Below, one piece after another: positions 39,230 through 50,555 of a DNA stretch of 64,000 bases (its first letter is position 1; every line of letters starts with the position of its first letter). The stretch covers positions 49,987,404 through 50,051,403 of the forward strand of contig CM063502.1 of assembly GCA_032207245.1 (NCBI GenBank), in the 5' to 3' direction. Below the pieces are notes generated by a model. That model ran no database searches and was not told the DNA's origin. It was given only the letters and a program-made list of their open reading frames with translations. This DNA is from Pardosa pseudoannulata (taxonomy: Eukaryota > Arthropoda > Arachnida > Araneae > Lycosidae). A program made the position numbers and the translations under genes.

Positions 39230-39445
39230 TCAGCACTGGTGTGTCCAGCTTATTTCATGTGTTTATTACAGAAACGTTCTCCTCTATCATGTCGATGGAA
39301 CTACCCCTTATTTTAACCTCATTATATTGGAGTTACATCTCATAATTTAACCAATGCCAAACATAGGAAAACGAGCCAAAAATGCTGAAACAATCTGTTA
39401 TGCTCGAAATCCCGTTTATTTTTCAATCTATACACCCGATGACAG
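39230..39445 (+). repeat. Inverted copy of 42097-42312
   Basis: Reading 42312 back to 42097 gives the same order: GGTGCGTCCTGCTTAT, TTTATTACAGAAACG, TCCTCTATCATGTCGAT, CTAACCAATGC, AAAAATGCTGAAACAATCT and ATCGAAATC-CGTTTATTT. The frame at 39068-39316 lies partly in it and is not supported as a gene. Confidence 0.85.
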
Positions 39446-40450
39446 TACCATACTATTTCTACATCAAACTAATTTGAACTTGTACTTTATTTATAAAAAA
39501 AAAAAACTATTAGATACCATTGGAAAAACTGGGCTGCCAAACTTAGGTAATTCCAACCGTTTGATTGAAAGGCCTTTTATTAGACATACCTCCCACTGAT
39601 AAGAAATGGTAACCATCAAGATAATGCAAAGCTTGTTCCAACAGGAATGAAACCTTAAGATTCATGAACGAAATTCTGTACTACTGTCTAGATCGTGATG
39701 TTGGACTTTGCAGCTCACGCTTTGAAATTTATCACACTAAAAATACTAATATATTATACGTAAGTTTAATAAAATTCTTGCAACGTTCAAAACTTAATTC
39801 TTTCTATATGCAGGAAAACCAACGTTAAGTCTAACAACCCTGAATGTTGGCTTTTCCCTAAAAAACTGTTTTAAGCTCAAAATGAACCCAAAAGTTAAAA
39901 CTGAATATATAAACAGATTTATGTGATTTTCTTGGATAAAAAATAGGAACTTATAACCGTTTTTCCCAAGTTATATGATCGTTAGAGAGTTCAACATCTC
40001 AATATAAGCGTTTTGTTTTCCTTCCAATTTATTAAAATTCTCAGTGGACATTTTGTTTGATTCGTGTGGTGTACATATGTGAACATTGTTCGAAATTAAG
40101 AATTGAGAAACGAGGATGAAGAGTATTATGACTATAGTTAACGTGGTTATGTACCAGCCATATTGGATTCCTCTCGCATCATTTTACCCGAGGAAAATTG
40201 CTTTACTTTTGAGTAGATTCCTTTAAACAAATTTTATAGCCTGATAGAGATCAAAGTTCTTCACAATTAAATTATATTAATGAAAATGCGTACTAGTATA
40301 TCTTTATAGAAAGCAAATATTTACAAGTTATTTCAGAAAATAAATATTTATTCGCACTTTTAAATAAAAAGGTTTAGCAATGCATTATCGATAAAAATTG
40401 CCCGCTCTATCATGGTAAAATTGATATAAAAACGCTTTCAAAAGGTAACA
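39395..40450 (+). repeat. Second copy of the repeat at 21115-22200
   Basis: Same landmarks in the same order as at 21115-22200. Its left end overlaps the inverted match to 42.1-42.3 kb, so at least three related segments occur in the window. Confidence 0.8.
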
Positions 40451-40949
40451 TCCTGAACAATTTATACCAGAGTTAAACAGACCTAGACAAATCCAATATG
40501 ACCAGTACCCAATTATCTTAACGTCTATTTAGCATAATAGACTTGAACAGCAAGTTTTGTCCTTAAAAAAATATTTTAAAACTTAAAGTAATATTTCAAC
40601 TTATTCTACATTAAATATTAGTTTTATTTATACAAACATTGTTGAAGTAGCAGTATAAACCAAATTCACATCAGTCAAATAGTGATTTGTAATAATTGAC
40701 CCGATAATAAAGTTCATTAGAACTTCAAAATTGGAGTAACTATAAAACGATTTAAAGCGTAATATGGAAAAATCTATGCTCAAAAATTTAATTTGTACGA
40801 AATTGATATAGCTCTTCCGATCTTAAAATAGTACCGAAACTAAGTAACAAAACAAAAAATAATTTCATGAATTCCTTTTCTTAATAGAGAAAATATTAAC
40901 TCTAAAAAATAGGTTTAAAATACTCAGTTATAAATCTGAATTTACTTAC

Positions 40950-41082
40950 CTAAAGAATCAAACTTAGTATTTCCTATCACAATCACCAGACGGCTGAATG
41001 TACGAGATCTTTGCACTTGTAAATCTCCAACATAACATTCAACATGGAAGATAAAGAAAAAGTGAAGGATATCAAATATAAG
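40950..41082 (-). other. Candidate exon with strong splice donor
   Basis: The minus-strand sequence CTTTAG|GTAAGTAAA is a near-ideal donor. The upstream frame is open for about 44 codons and ends LVIVIGNTKFDSL. This loosely recalls the 'VFVTVGTTxFDxLI' start of ALG13-type glycosyltransferases, whose first exon ends nearby. There is no in-frame start ATG and one conserved Thr is replaced, so it may be a non-coding exon or chance. Confidence 0.22.
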
Positions 41083-41835
41083 TTATTCTATTAATAAATG
41101 TATATATTTAAATAATTTAACACAATTTAACATCGTTACTTTTAAATGGAATGGAAAAATACTTTTTAGGAACAGCTGAAAATATTAAACTAAACTCAGA
41201 CAGTTTTACGGAATTTTACTTGTGCTAAGACACATTCTTAAGATAGAAATTTCTATCAAAACACATTGAAAATAAAATTCATCTCATTCACGCTGTTAAC
41301 AGTTATTTCCCCAATTCATTAGATGTTTGCATCCATTGTGGTAAGAATGCTGTACAATTTTTAACATCCAAGCGGAAAGTACGGGTTCGATTTCGAATCA
41401 GACTTCGCCCCCCATTCACATTTGATGTTAGTTTATAACAAGCACACGAACTTCTGCTATGAGTATTACCTACGTTTTATTAGAAATTTTTATTTCTTAT
41501 TTATTGAGAAATGGCCTTTCAATGAACACCAATTTACCCAAATCATAAAACGCTTATATGGAAGTGAATATGCAGTAAGGTAGTGATGTAGACTGATATG
41601 TTGGGGTAAGACACATCAGTTCAAATACTTTTAAAATGTGTCATTAAACTATCTTAATGAGATGCCCACTATCATATAACTGCAAAATGTCAGACCAGAA
41701 AAAATACTGTGGTTAAAAAATGCTGAACCTTACATAATTGCTATAATCAATCAATCATTTTTCAACTTTAGATTTAGCTGCCGGTTATCGGTTTTCTGGA
41801 AAAACTAGTCACACTGCATAAATCGATACGACTAG
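41083..41835. other. Non-coding stretch
   Basis: A B-box-like GGGTTCGATTTC near 41383 with a preceding CCAAGCGG suggests a decayed tRNA-like piece. Nothing else is recognised. Confidence 0.3.
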
Positions 41836-42110
41836 CTTAACCTTAAATGCTAGTGCACCAAAGATGAATACATGTACATTTAATGTATAGCATTGCATCT
41901 GTCATCTAATGCAGGATGACAAATAAGAACGATTTCTGTAATATAAATAGTAAAATATAAGATAGTATAAAACTCATAACGTAACTATTTTTCACTTAAA
42001 TTTCCTGGAAGATCAGTGGCACTGAGGAAATGTCCATACAACTGCCCTAACATTTAATGTGAGAACACTGACCATGAACGCACATTTTTCAAATACTGCC
42101 ATCGGTGTAC
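41836..42110 (+). repeat. Outlying, diverged monomer(s) of the 229-bp satellite
   Basis: ATTGCATCTGTCATCTAATG and then GGCACTGAGGAAATGTCCAT, CTGCCCTAACATTTAATGTG and ACACTGACCATGAACGCACA follow the satellite order with many substitutions. They are cut off from the main array by about 930 bp of other repeats. Confidence 0.8.
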
Positions 42111-42309
42111 AAATTGAGAAATAAACGCGATTTCGATCATACTAGATTGTTTCAGCATTTTTGGCTTTTTTTTAAATATATTTCGCATTGGTTAGATTAA
42201 ATTAGATTTAATTCCAATATTACGAGGTCAAAATGAGGAATAGAGTTCAATCGACATGATAGAGGACGTTTCTGTAATAAAACACACGAGATAAGCAGGA
42301 CGCACCAGT

Positions 42310-43050
42310 AATCTATTATTTAATGCAAATAGGAAAGAAATTTTTTTACGTAATACCTAAGTTCAGAGATATAGGTAGGAAAATAATGCAGATGATACTT
42401 AAATTTACAATAAGAAATGATTAAATGAGATAGTTAAAAGAATGACGTCATAATGCTAGAAATTTTTTTTATTTTTAAACTATTTATTGTGTGATAGGCC
42501 CAACCGCTTCATAAACTCGAGGACAAACGGACAGATAACTTAGGCTATTATTATATAGGGGATGTTCATAAGATATTAAACCGGTATTAATTCAATAACT
42601 CACGAAAGGCGTAAAAGTTTTCAGGATGAAACACCACATTTACTCTTAAAATTTAAAACTGTTTTAATACTTATATTACTGGGATAAAGGTACCTTACAA
42701 ACTAAACAATGAGAAAAATATTGATGGTTATTTTGTGTTTAACTGTTTACGGTAAATGTAAACTTGTGCTATAAAGGGAAATCTTTGACATCTAATTACA
42801 GTTTAATGAAGAAAATGACAATTTTGTTATGAAGTAAAAAACATTGTATTTCCCATTTTGATATGTCTGGTAACTTATTTGTAACTTTGAACATCTTCAG
42901 TGCATTTTTATCTAAACCTCACCTTTTTAGTTTCTATTCACTAAATTTTTATTCCTAAATATGGACCTTTATTTTAATAAGTTTGAGATACAGTGTGTAT
43001 GTAAAACCAAGAAACATCTATAAAGTGCTAAAATATTTTAGTGCAACTGT
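42310..43050 (-). repeat. Left inverted arm, including Helitron-related sequence
   Basis: 42570-43050 is the reverse complement of about 45190-45640. Examples are GGTACCTTA...CCC(C/A)GTA, TTTTAAATTTT, TCCATCCTGAAAA/TTCATCCTGAAAA and GTATGTAAAAC. 42310-42565 matches the Helitron-like element on the minus strand, including its 5' tip TCCCCTATATAATA at about 42563-42550. Confidence 0.75.
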
Positions 43051-44690
43051 ACTCTATTTATACAGAGTAACAAATTACTGACCGCAGTGAAAATACACTA
43101 AAATATCGCAGAACAATTAAGGCATTTCGACTAAAGATTTTCTTGAATTTGCAGGGAAGGCAAGTTGCACTGCAGGAATGTCCATTCGACTGCCCTAACA
43201 TTTAATGTGAGTGCACTGACCATGAGTGCACATATTTTTAGAATAATATGGCATTGCAACCGTCTTCTATTCATAAAGGTTGACAAAAATTACTAACTGC
43301 AGTGTAAATATATTAAAAAAAAATCAAACCAGCTGCTGTGAGAAAGTACGGCATTTCGATTATAGATTTCTTTGAATTTGCAGGGAAGGCAAGTTGCACT
43401 GCAGGAATGTCCATTCGACTGCCCTAACATTTAATGTGAGTGCACTGACCATGAGTGCACATATTTTTAGAATAATCTGGCATTGCAACCGTCTTCTATT
43501 CATAAAGGTTGACAAAAATTACTAACTGCAGTGTAAATATATTTAAAAAAAATCAAACCAGCCGCTGTGAGAAAGTACGGCATTTCGATTATAGATTTCT
43601 TTAAATTTGCAGGGAAGGCAAGTTGCACTGCAGGAATGTCCATTCGACTGCCCTAACATTTAATGTGAGTGCACTGACCATGAGTGCACATATTTTTAGA
43701 ATAATCTGGCATTGCAACCGTCTTCTATTCATAAAGGTTGACAAAAATTACTAACTGCAGTGTAAATATATTTAAAAAAAATCAAACCAGCCGCTGTGAG
43801 AAAGTACGGCATTTCGATTATAGATTTCTTTAAATTTGCAGGGAAGGCAAGTTGCACTGCAGGAATGTCCATTCGACTGCCCTAACATTTAATGTGAGTG
43901 CACTGACCATGAGTGCACATATTTTTAGAATAATCTGGCATTGCAACCGTCTTCTATTCATAAAGGTTGACAAAAATTACTAACTGCAGTGTAAATATAT
44001 TTAAAAAAAAATCAAACCAGCTGCTGTGAGAAAGTACGGCATTTCGATTATAGATTTCTTTGAATTTGCAGGGAAGGCAAGTTGCACTGCAGGAATGTCC
44101 ATTCGACTGCCCTAACATTTAATGTGAGTGCACTGACCATGAGTGCACATATTTTTAGAATAATCTGGCATTGCAACCGTCTTCTATTCATAAAGGTTGA
44201 CAAAAATTACTAACTGCAGTGTAAATATATTAAAAAAAATCAAACCAGCCGCTGTGAGAAAGTACGGCATTTCGATTATAGATTTCTTTGAATTTGCAGG
44301 GAAGGCAAGTTGCACTGCAGGAATGTCCATTAGACTGCCCTAACATTTAATGTGAGTGCACTGACCATGAGTGCACATATTTTTAGAATAATCTGGCATT
44401 GCAACCGTCTTCTATTCATAAAGGTTGACAAAAATTACTAACTGCAGTGTAAATATATTTAAAAAAAATCAAACCAGCTGCTGTGAGAAAGTACGGCATT
44501 TCGATTAGAGATTTCTTTGAATTTGCAGGGAAGGCAAGTTGCACTGCAGGAATGTCCATTCGACTGCCCTAACATTTAATGTGAGTGCACTGACCATGAG
44601 TGCACATATTTTTAGAATAATCTGGCATTGCAGCTGTCTTCCATTTATACAGGGTCACAAAAATAAACTATCACTGCACAGAATTGTAAA
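43045..44690 (+). repeat. Satellite array, 229-bp monomers
   Basis: The word CAGGGAAGGCAAGTTGCACT begins at 43152, 43381, 43610, 43839, 44069, 44297 and 44526, giving spacings of 229, 229, 229, 230, 228 and 229 bp. Interior monomers differ at only a few sites. Partial monomers at both edges (43045-43150 and 44630-44690) are clearly diverged, as expected when unequal exchange homogenises the centre. Each monomer has the symmetric GTGAGTGCACTGACCATGAG. No coding frame. Confidence 0.97.
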
Positions 44691-45189
44691 ATAGAATATT
44701 TGTTTTTATGAACCGATTTACAGAAATTATTTCAGTAATAAATTTAAAAATTATGTCCCGTAGAGTACGAGATTGGTAAAATATACATATCACTGTATCG
44801 AGCAGAATTTACATTGACCTGCAAAACATGAGAAAAGAGCCGAGTTCATTTGTGAACTGTCTTAAATTCAAATATTCTGTTATAAAGTTATAATATATTT
44901 GTATTATACCCCCTCTCCACAACAAAATTAATGCAAACTTCATAAATTGTATATCAAGCAGTTTTTAGAAACGATTCAGTTAATAAAATAGATTGTTTAT
45001 TTTTAGTTTCCATTGATTTTAATATAAGGTATCGCCCTCTTGATTTCAAACAACTGCTACTAGAAGGGGAATAAAATTAATACCATATTCAGGTTCTGAT
45101 AACACTCTTTCCGGCCTGTGTTCAGCCGCCACAAGATTCACATAGAAATATAAGTATGTATCAAATTTTAAAAATTTAAACAGATTGTA

Positions 45190-45640
45190 TGAAACATTAC
45201 ACTTTTAAAATTATTTGAGTACTTTATATGTTTCTTAGTTTTACATACACTCTGTATCTCATTAAAAACTTAAAATAAGGATCCAAATTTATGGATAAAA
45301 ATTTAGTAAATAGTATCCATAAAAGTATGTAATTTAGATAAAAATGCACTCAGGAAGTTCAAAGTTATAAATAAGTTAACAGATATTTCAAAGTGAGAGA
45401 GAAAATGTTTTGTATACTTCATAACTTGGAAGTATATATTTTAATGAAAAGAATGACATTAGATTTCAAAGATTTCACTATATAGCACAATTTTACATTT
45501 ACATTAAACTTAAACACAAATTACCCATTAATGTTTCGTCTAATTCTTCCATTTGTAAGGTACCTTATCCCCGTAGTATAAATATTAAAAAAGTTTTAAA
45601 TTTTGAAAAGTATACGTGGTGCTCCATCCTGAAAATTTTT
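45190..45640 (+). repeat. Right inverted arm
   Basis: Inverse complement of 42570-43050, so the satellite lies between two arms of about 0.45 kb. With the Helitron-related outer parts the arms reach about 0.7 kb. Confidence 0.75.
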
Positions 45641-45649
45641 TAAAAGCAA

Positions 45650-46322
45650 GTTTTTAAAACGTTTGAAATCCACTCCTCCTCCCCTTTTCGAGCATTTAAT
45701 GCCATTATTTCAAGCCCTATTTTTCCTGGTTAAGAGCAAGCGATTAAATTTATCAATTTATCCCACAATAAATGGATTAAAAAAAATTCTAGAACTATGA
45801 CGTCATTTCTTTAACCATCTCATTTAATCATTTTAAATTAAATATCGTCTGGATTATTTTAATACGTTTTATCACTGAACTTAGATATTACGTAAATTTT
45901 TTTATATTTGGTTTAAATAATAGATTATGTACAAATGTGACATTTTAAATTGAATCATCTATTTTTCGTTGCAATGCAAATTTTATCACAGGCATTAATA
46001 AATTCTTTTGATAATAGTGTAGGAGTATTTCAGACTAATAAATATCTAGCTTTTAAGTTATATATCTTTGAAAATTAAGTTTTTTCGTTTGTGTGTTTTT
46101 TTACACATAACCACATGGTTTGACTAAATGAATTCAATGCGATTCTAAACTACATTCACAGTATCTGGAGACTTTAGAGGAGTATAAAGTTAAATTATTG
46201 AGCGTGTCTCAGATTATTCTCAGCCGAAAAACAAATCATTTTTTACCTGCCTATATGGTACTTTACAATTATGCAAAATTAAAAATTTTACTAATTTCGT
46301 GATATGACGGGCTGTATGCTAG
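45650..46322 (+). mobile_element. Helitron-like element, copy with 3' end
   Basis: Internal blocks match 35040-35340 (GAAATCCAC, CATCTCATTTAAT, TGAACTTAGATATTACGTAAA). The end GACGGGCTGTATGCTAG before T equals the 3' end at 35582. It lacks the MITE carried by the copy at 34828. Its 5' end merges into the right inverted arm. Confidence 0.6.
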
Positions 46323-48330
46323 TCAATTGACAAGTGGTTAAAGTATAATTGCCAATACTACATATGCAAAAATAAAGAATCAAATAAATGAAACAAATTA
46401 AACGACTGTAGAATACAAATAATTTGAATGGAAAATAGTTAAAATTATACTCTTTATAAACTTAATAAAATGAATTAAAGAAGACATACACAAGTCCAAA
46501 ATTAACAGAATACACATACCTATAGATCAGACCCGAGAAGTTGGGAAAGCTCAGTGAGCCACATTGGAATTACATCTTATGTCGGAGGGCTACACAGTAT
46601 GCTCTGTACATACATATTTGATGAAACTTAATACTGAATTTTTTATTAATAAATTAAAAAAGAGCAATTAGTTTGAAAATGTGAATAGTTTTAATCGGTA
46701 TATCAATCTAAAAATATATTTACTATAGTAAATACATTACTTGATTCCTTGTTAAGTTTCGGGAATTTTGCCGTGGGCTATAAATTTTTACTACTAAGGT
46801 GTTATAAACCACAGCTGATCTAGGTAATAACATTTTCAGTTATTAAAGTAAATAAAATAATTAAAGCTTTTATACGTAAGATACAAAATTTAAAATTTAA
46901 AATTAACTAGCAATGATACATGCTACTAAAACATACTAAATTTACTAAAAACTGCATAGATACTAGTGAATCTAATTGTAAGCTGAATTCCCCCCCCATA
47001 TTTAAACATCATTACCAGTTGAATAAGACTATTTAAAAAATAACAAGACGCCTTTAATATCCTTTTTAAAAGTATTCAACATTTGTCTTATCTTATAATG
47101 AGCATAAATGTTACATAGAACAAAGGCTACTAAAATCTACAAGATTAAAAAAAAAAAATCTAGATTTAGATTCAAAATGTTTGCTTAAAAATAGAGACAC
47201 CCCTTAAAATTCACTAAATATTTCTACTGCATTGCATATTAACTACTTTCATTTTTTTACTGTATGTGCATTTTCTATATTATACTAAAAACCCGGGTGT
47301 CAATGCCCACTTGAGTTAAATATAGTTTACATAAACATTTTAAAGTTTACTATATTTTAGCAGTTTTGTTTTTTATCTGCTTCACTTTATTAAACCCTGA
47401 AACTTAAAAAAATCATTGAATTAAACATATACTCAGTTTATAATTCAAACACTTAATAGACTCAGCACAAGGTTTTCAGCGAAATATAAAAGTCATGCGC
47501 ACTTATGAAACAAGTTAACACTTATGAAGTTTCCAAGAATATTAATCGTACTACGAAATATTAAATAAAAAAATTAATTTTGATCGAAGAAAACGGTTTT
47601 ATTGAAATAAACCATTTAATTGCTAATTTCATATCATTAATAATCTTACGCCTAGATTACTTTTTTTCGCAATTATAAAAATTATTTGGTTGAATTGCGT
47701 TATTTTAAAGGCCTTTTGTCCACGTAGTCATAAAACTCTAAAAGACTTGCAGATAATAAAACTTGTGTGTTGTTTACATACAATACATAATATTTGTTTA
47801 TAATTGAATCATAATTCACATTATAATGTAATTATAAGCTAGTTTACATTATAATTTAGCATACCAGACTTGCGCGTAGATTTGTTTCGGTAAAACCTTA
47901 TGAAGTTTTAAAATGAATAAAACATGCGTACAAAAATTCATTGATGTAACTCGAAAGACGTAAGGGGTATATGTAATACAACTATTCAATAAAATGATAA
48001 CAATAGTATATTATTTATGTAAAGAGATGTATCCTGTGACTATATTCAGACAATAAGTCATAGAAAAAATTTAGTTTATTAAAAAATTTTAGCATAATGT
48101 GCTAGTCTATTACTGCACAAAAAAAAAAAAAAATCCATTAAGTAATGTACTTGTTCTATCATACGTAACTTCCATTTAATTCGGAGCCCTTAATTCTCAC
48201 CACCTACGTTAGGAAATAAGCCACTACTGGGTCAATATAAGACTAATATTTACTAAAACCGAAAAATAGAAACCTGCATAAACTAACGTGACACATAAGA
48301 ATATCTTAACAAGAAGTACTGTCTACTTAC
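46323..48330. other. AT-rich stretch with one candidate minus-strand exon
   Basis: A possible 84-nt exon lies at 46520-46603 on the minus strand (acceptor TGTACAG, donor CTATAG|GTATGTG). It has no open frame starting with ATG of any length. It could be a 5' UTR exon downstream of the promoter-like region at 48.4 kb. The remainder shows nothing. Confidence 0.25.
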
Positions 48331-48500
48331 CTTAAGATTAAGAGTTCCAGTTTGAAACTACTTCAAATTCAGTTTACAGATACGGCAGGAGACTTACCAA
48401 AGCAAAAATATCTAACACGTTTACGAACAGTCGGAGAGCTAATTAGCTATTCAAACTGGCGCGTGTGATGTCATATAATTTACAGCCAATAGCAACACAA
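48331..48500 (-). promoter_or_regulatory. Promoter and first-exon candidate of a minus-strand transcript
   Basis: Minus strand, in order: an inverted CCAAT box (ATTGGC, 48485-48490), a CRE-like TGACATCA (48466-48473), a GC-rich CGCGCCAG patch, then two splice donors, TTTG|GTAAGT at 48398 and TTAAG|GTAAGT at 48331. There is no ATG-led long frame, so it would be a 5' UTR exon with alternative donors. The downstream coding exons were not identified. Confidence 0.4.
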
Positions 48501-49050
48501 ACTCGTTTAAGTACGTATCAAAATTATAAATATATGCCGAAATATGCCGGAATAAAGTATTTTAAAATGGAAATATCGATGTTATAGCTAAAGAAAATTT
48601 TTTTCTTGCACTTTATTCCTTCAATATTTCGAGTAGATTTTACAAACTGCGATATGTATATATGAATGAATTATTTGTAACATACACATACATAAATATT
48701 CAGTCAAAGTAAAACTCGTACATTTCCCTCAAAAGGGTAAATCTGTATAAATGTCAGGCTTTTATTAAAATCTAGGATTGTTCTAATAACATGTTATTCA
48801 TAATTACACAAAAACTACCCATTTCTACACAAAAATGCATCATCAATATGTGGAATGAAAGCCTCGTTTACCTTTAACAATTTATTTGTTAAAGTAGTTT
48901 AACAACTCTTTCAGTTTAGATTCCAATGTTAAATTCCTAAATAAAAAGAAGTCTGCAATAAATTGCGGATAGCAATGCAAATTTTCATTGAGATTACTTA
49001 GGGTTTCGTTGCATCATTGTTGGTTAAAGATAGCGGTTATTGTGTACAAT
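48501..49050. other. AT-rich non-coding stretch
   Basis: Nothing recognised. Confidence 0.4.
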
Positions 49051-49052
49051 TA

Positions 49053-49190
49053 AGGGCCTGTCTCACCAAAGTCATTTAACGGCTAACCGCGATTAACCCT
49101 TGCTGCCAGCCAATGATAGGATTCTATTCTCTGCTTAAACAGATATTAATCGCGGTTAACTATTAAACAACTTTAAAGAGACCGGCCTTT
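49053..49190. mobile_element. Palindromic MITE, copy b
   Basis: AAGGGCCTGTCTCACCAAAG at the left and AGAGACCGGCCTTT at the right, with GGCTAACCGCGATTAA pairing to TTAATCGCGGTTAAC. Confidence 0.85.
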
Positions 49191-49229
49191 AATGTTTGGC
49201 TTTTAACCTGGGATTAGCTCACAGTTTAT

Positions 49230-49365
49230 GGGCCAGTCTCACCATAGTCGTTTAACGGCTAACCGCGATTAACCCTTGCTATCAGCCAATGGTGGGATTA
49301 TATTTTCTGCTTAAACAGATATTAGTCACAGTGAACTGTTAAACGACTTTGAAGAGACCGGCCCT
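49230..49365. mobile_element. Palindromic MITE, copy c
   Basis: Same family, begins GGGCCAGTCTCACCATAG. It is separated from copy b by about 39 bp, nearly identical to the spacer before copy d. Confidence 0.85.
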
Positions 49366-49405
49366 TAATGTTTGGCTTTTAACGTGTAATTAGCTCACAG
49401 TTTAT

Positions 49406-49541
49406 GGTCTGGTCTCATCAAAGACGTTTAACAGCTAACCACTATTAATCTCTGTTTAAACGGAGAATTGTCTCCCATCGTTGGTTGGCGCCATGGATTA
49501 GTCGTTGTTACCCGTTAAACGACTTTGGTGAGATCGGCCCT
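49406..49541. mobile_element. Palindromic MITE, copy d
   Basis: Begins GGTCTGGTCTCATCAAAG and ends GAGATCGGCCCT. The interior is in the opposite orientation to copies b and c, since CTCTGTTTAAACGGAGA comes first. Confidence 0.8.
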
Positions 49542-49985
49542 TAATCAGGACTTCGAACCGTAATTTTTTTCATTCCGATTCAATTAAAAAATATATCGGT
49601 TTAGTTCCGGTTTTCGTTCCACCAAAAATAACTGTTTTCGGTTAAGTTCCGAATGAATAATTATTACATTTTATGTATATGCTTATTTGTGCTAAAAATG
49701 TAGTTCGATAATAAACAAAAAATATAATTATATCAAAATTTAGAAGATTTTATTCTGTTTATAATTGGTACACTATCTGAATGGATAAAAATAACCAGAG
49801 TGTACTATTCGAAAGGTGATCATAGAGAGGCGAGCATTGCCATTGTTTTCCATTATCAAAATCGTATTTGAACCTGAACATTTAACTGAATTGAATCTGC
49901 CTTCTACAAGTAGTTTCATTCGAAACTAAAACAGAAAAGTTCTAGGGAACATCAAAACAGAAAATCGAGAAGTAATGTACATGTA

Positions 49986-50151
49986 GTTTGGTTTGGACTG
50001 CTACGGTTTACTTTTTGCAACACGAGGGCTAATGAGACCGGGACCTACAGCTTAAAGCCAATTTCTACGAATATCCACGCCACTGTGGGATTCGAACCCA
50101 TGAACTCTGGTACCGAAGGCCAGCACCCTAACCAATCGGTCATCGTTCGGC
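49986..50151 (-). mobile_element. SINE-A full copy inside hAT-like element
   Basis: Near consensus on the minus strand, with B box GGGTTCGAATCCCACAG and (CCAAA) tail. It lies at the same internal site as the SINE in the hAT copy at 51483. Confidence 0.88.
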
Positions 50152-50152
50152 T

Positions 50153-50322
50153 GTTTGGTTTGGAGAACTACGGTTTACATTTTTGCAACGCGATGTCTAA
50201 TGAGACTGGGAACTACTGTTTATAGCCGATTCCGAACGGTTACGAACACCTCTGAAACAGTAGAACTCAAACCCTCAAACTCCGGTTCTGAAGATCAGAG
50301 ACCTAACCATTCGAACATCTTT
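50153..50322 (-). mobile_element. SINE-A second copy, abutting the first
   Basis: More diverged: B-box region reads GGGTTTGAGTTCTACTG. It starts directly at the end of the neighbouring copy, in the same orientation. The chance frame at 50155-50373 lies on it. Confidence 0.8.
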
Positions 50323-50555
50323 CTGCACAATATGCATGTTATGGCGATAATTATACGATTGACGTTAAATTAGAAAATATTGATAAATTGGTTGCTGCAA
50401 AAAAATGACTGAAAATATATCGAACCGAAATAAACCGATATTTTTTCTTTCAGTTCCGGTTTTCGTTCTAACAAAAATAACCGACAAAATATTCCGACAA
50501 TTTTTTTCAGTTTTTGGTTTTCGGTTAAGTTTCAGTTCGAAGCCCTGACTGAAAC

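Larger units (their letters stand above)
49053..49541 (+). repeat. Tandem array of MITE plus spacer, about 176-bp period
   Basis: The spacer AATGTTTGGCTTTTAAC...TTAGCTCACAGTTTATG occurs twice between the three MITEs. The MITE and its flank were thus multiplied together, rather than inserted three times independently. Confidence 0.8.
49546..50547 (+). mobile_element. hAT-like family F, copy with two SINEs inside
   Basis: Ends CAGGACTTCGAACCGTAA and, in reverse complement, CAGGGCTTCGAACTGAA. The interior includes repeated AGTTCCGGTTTTCGTTC blocks. No transposase frame. Two SINE-A copies sit in the middle (49986-50322). Confidence 0.7.

Noticed and set aside
39068..39599. Two consecutive plus-strand ORFs suggesting a gene
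   Set aside because: Both lie in dispersed repeats that recur at 21.1 kb and, inverted, at 42.1 kb, where the frames are not kept.
43045..44690. CRISPR-like regular array
   Set aside because: The 229-bp period has no short repeat/variable spacer structure, and the genome is eukaryotic. It is a satellite.
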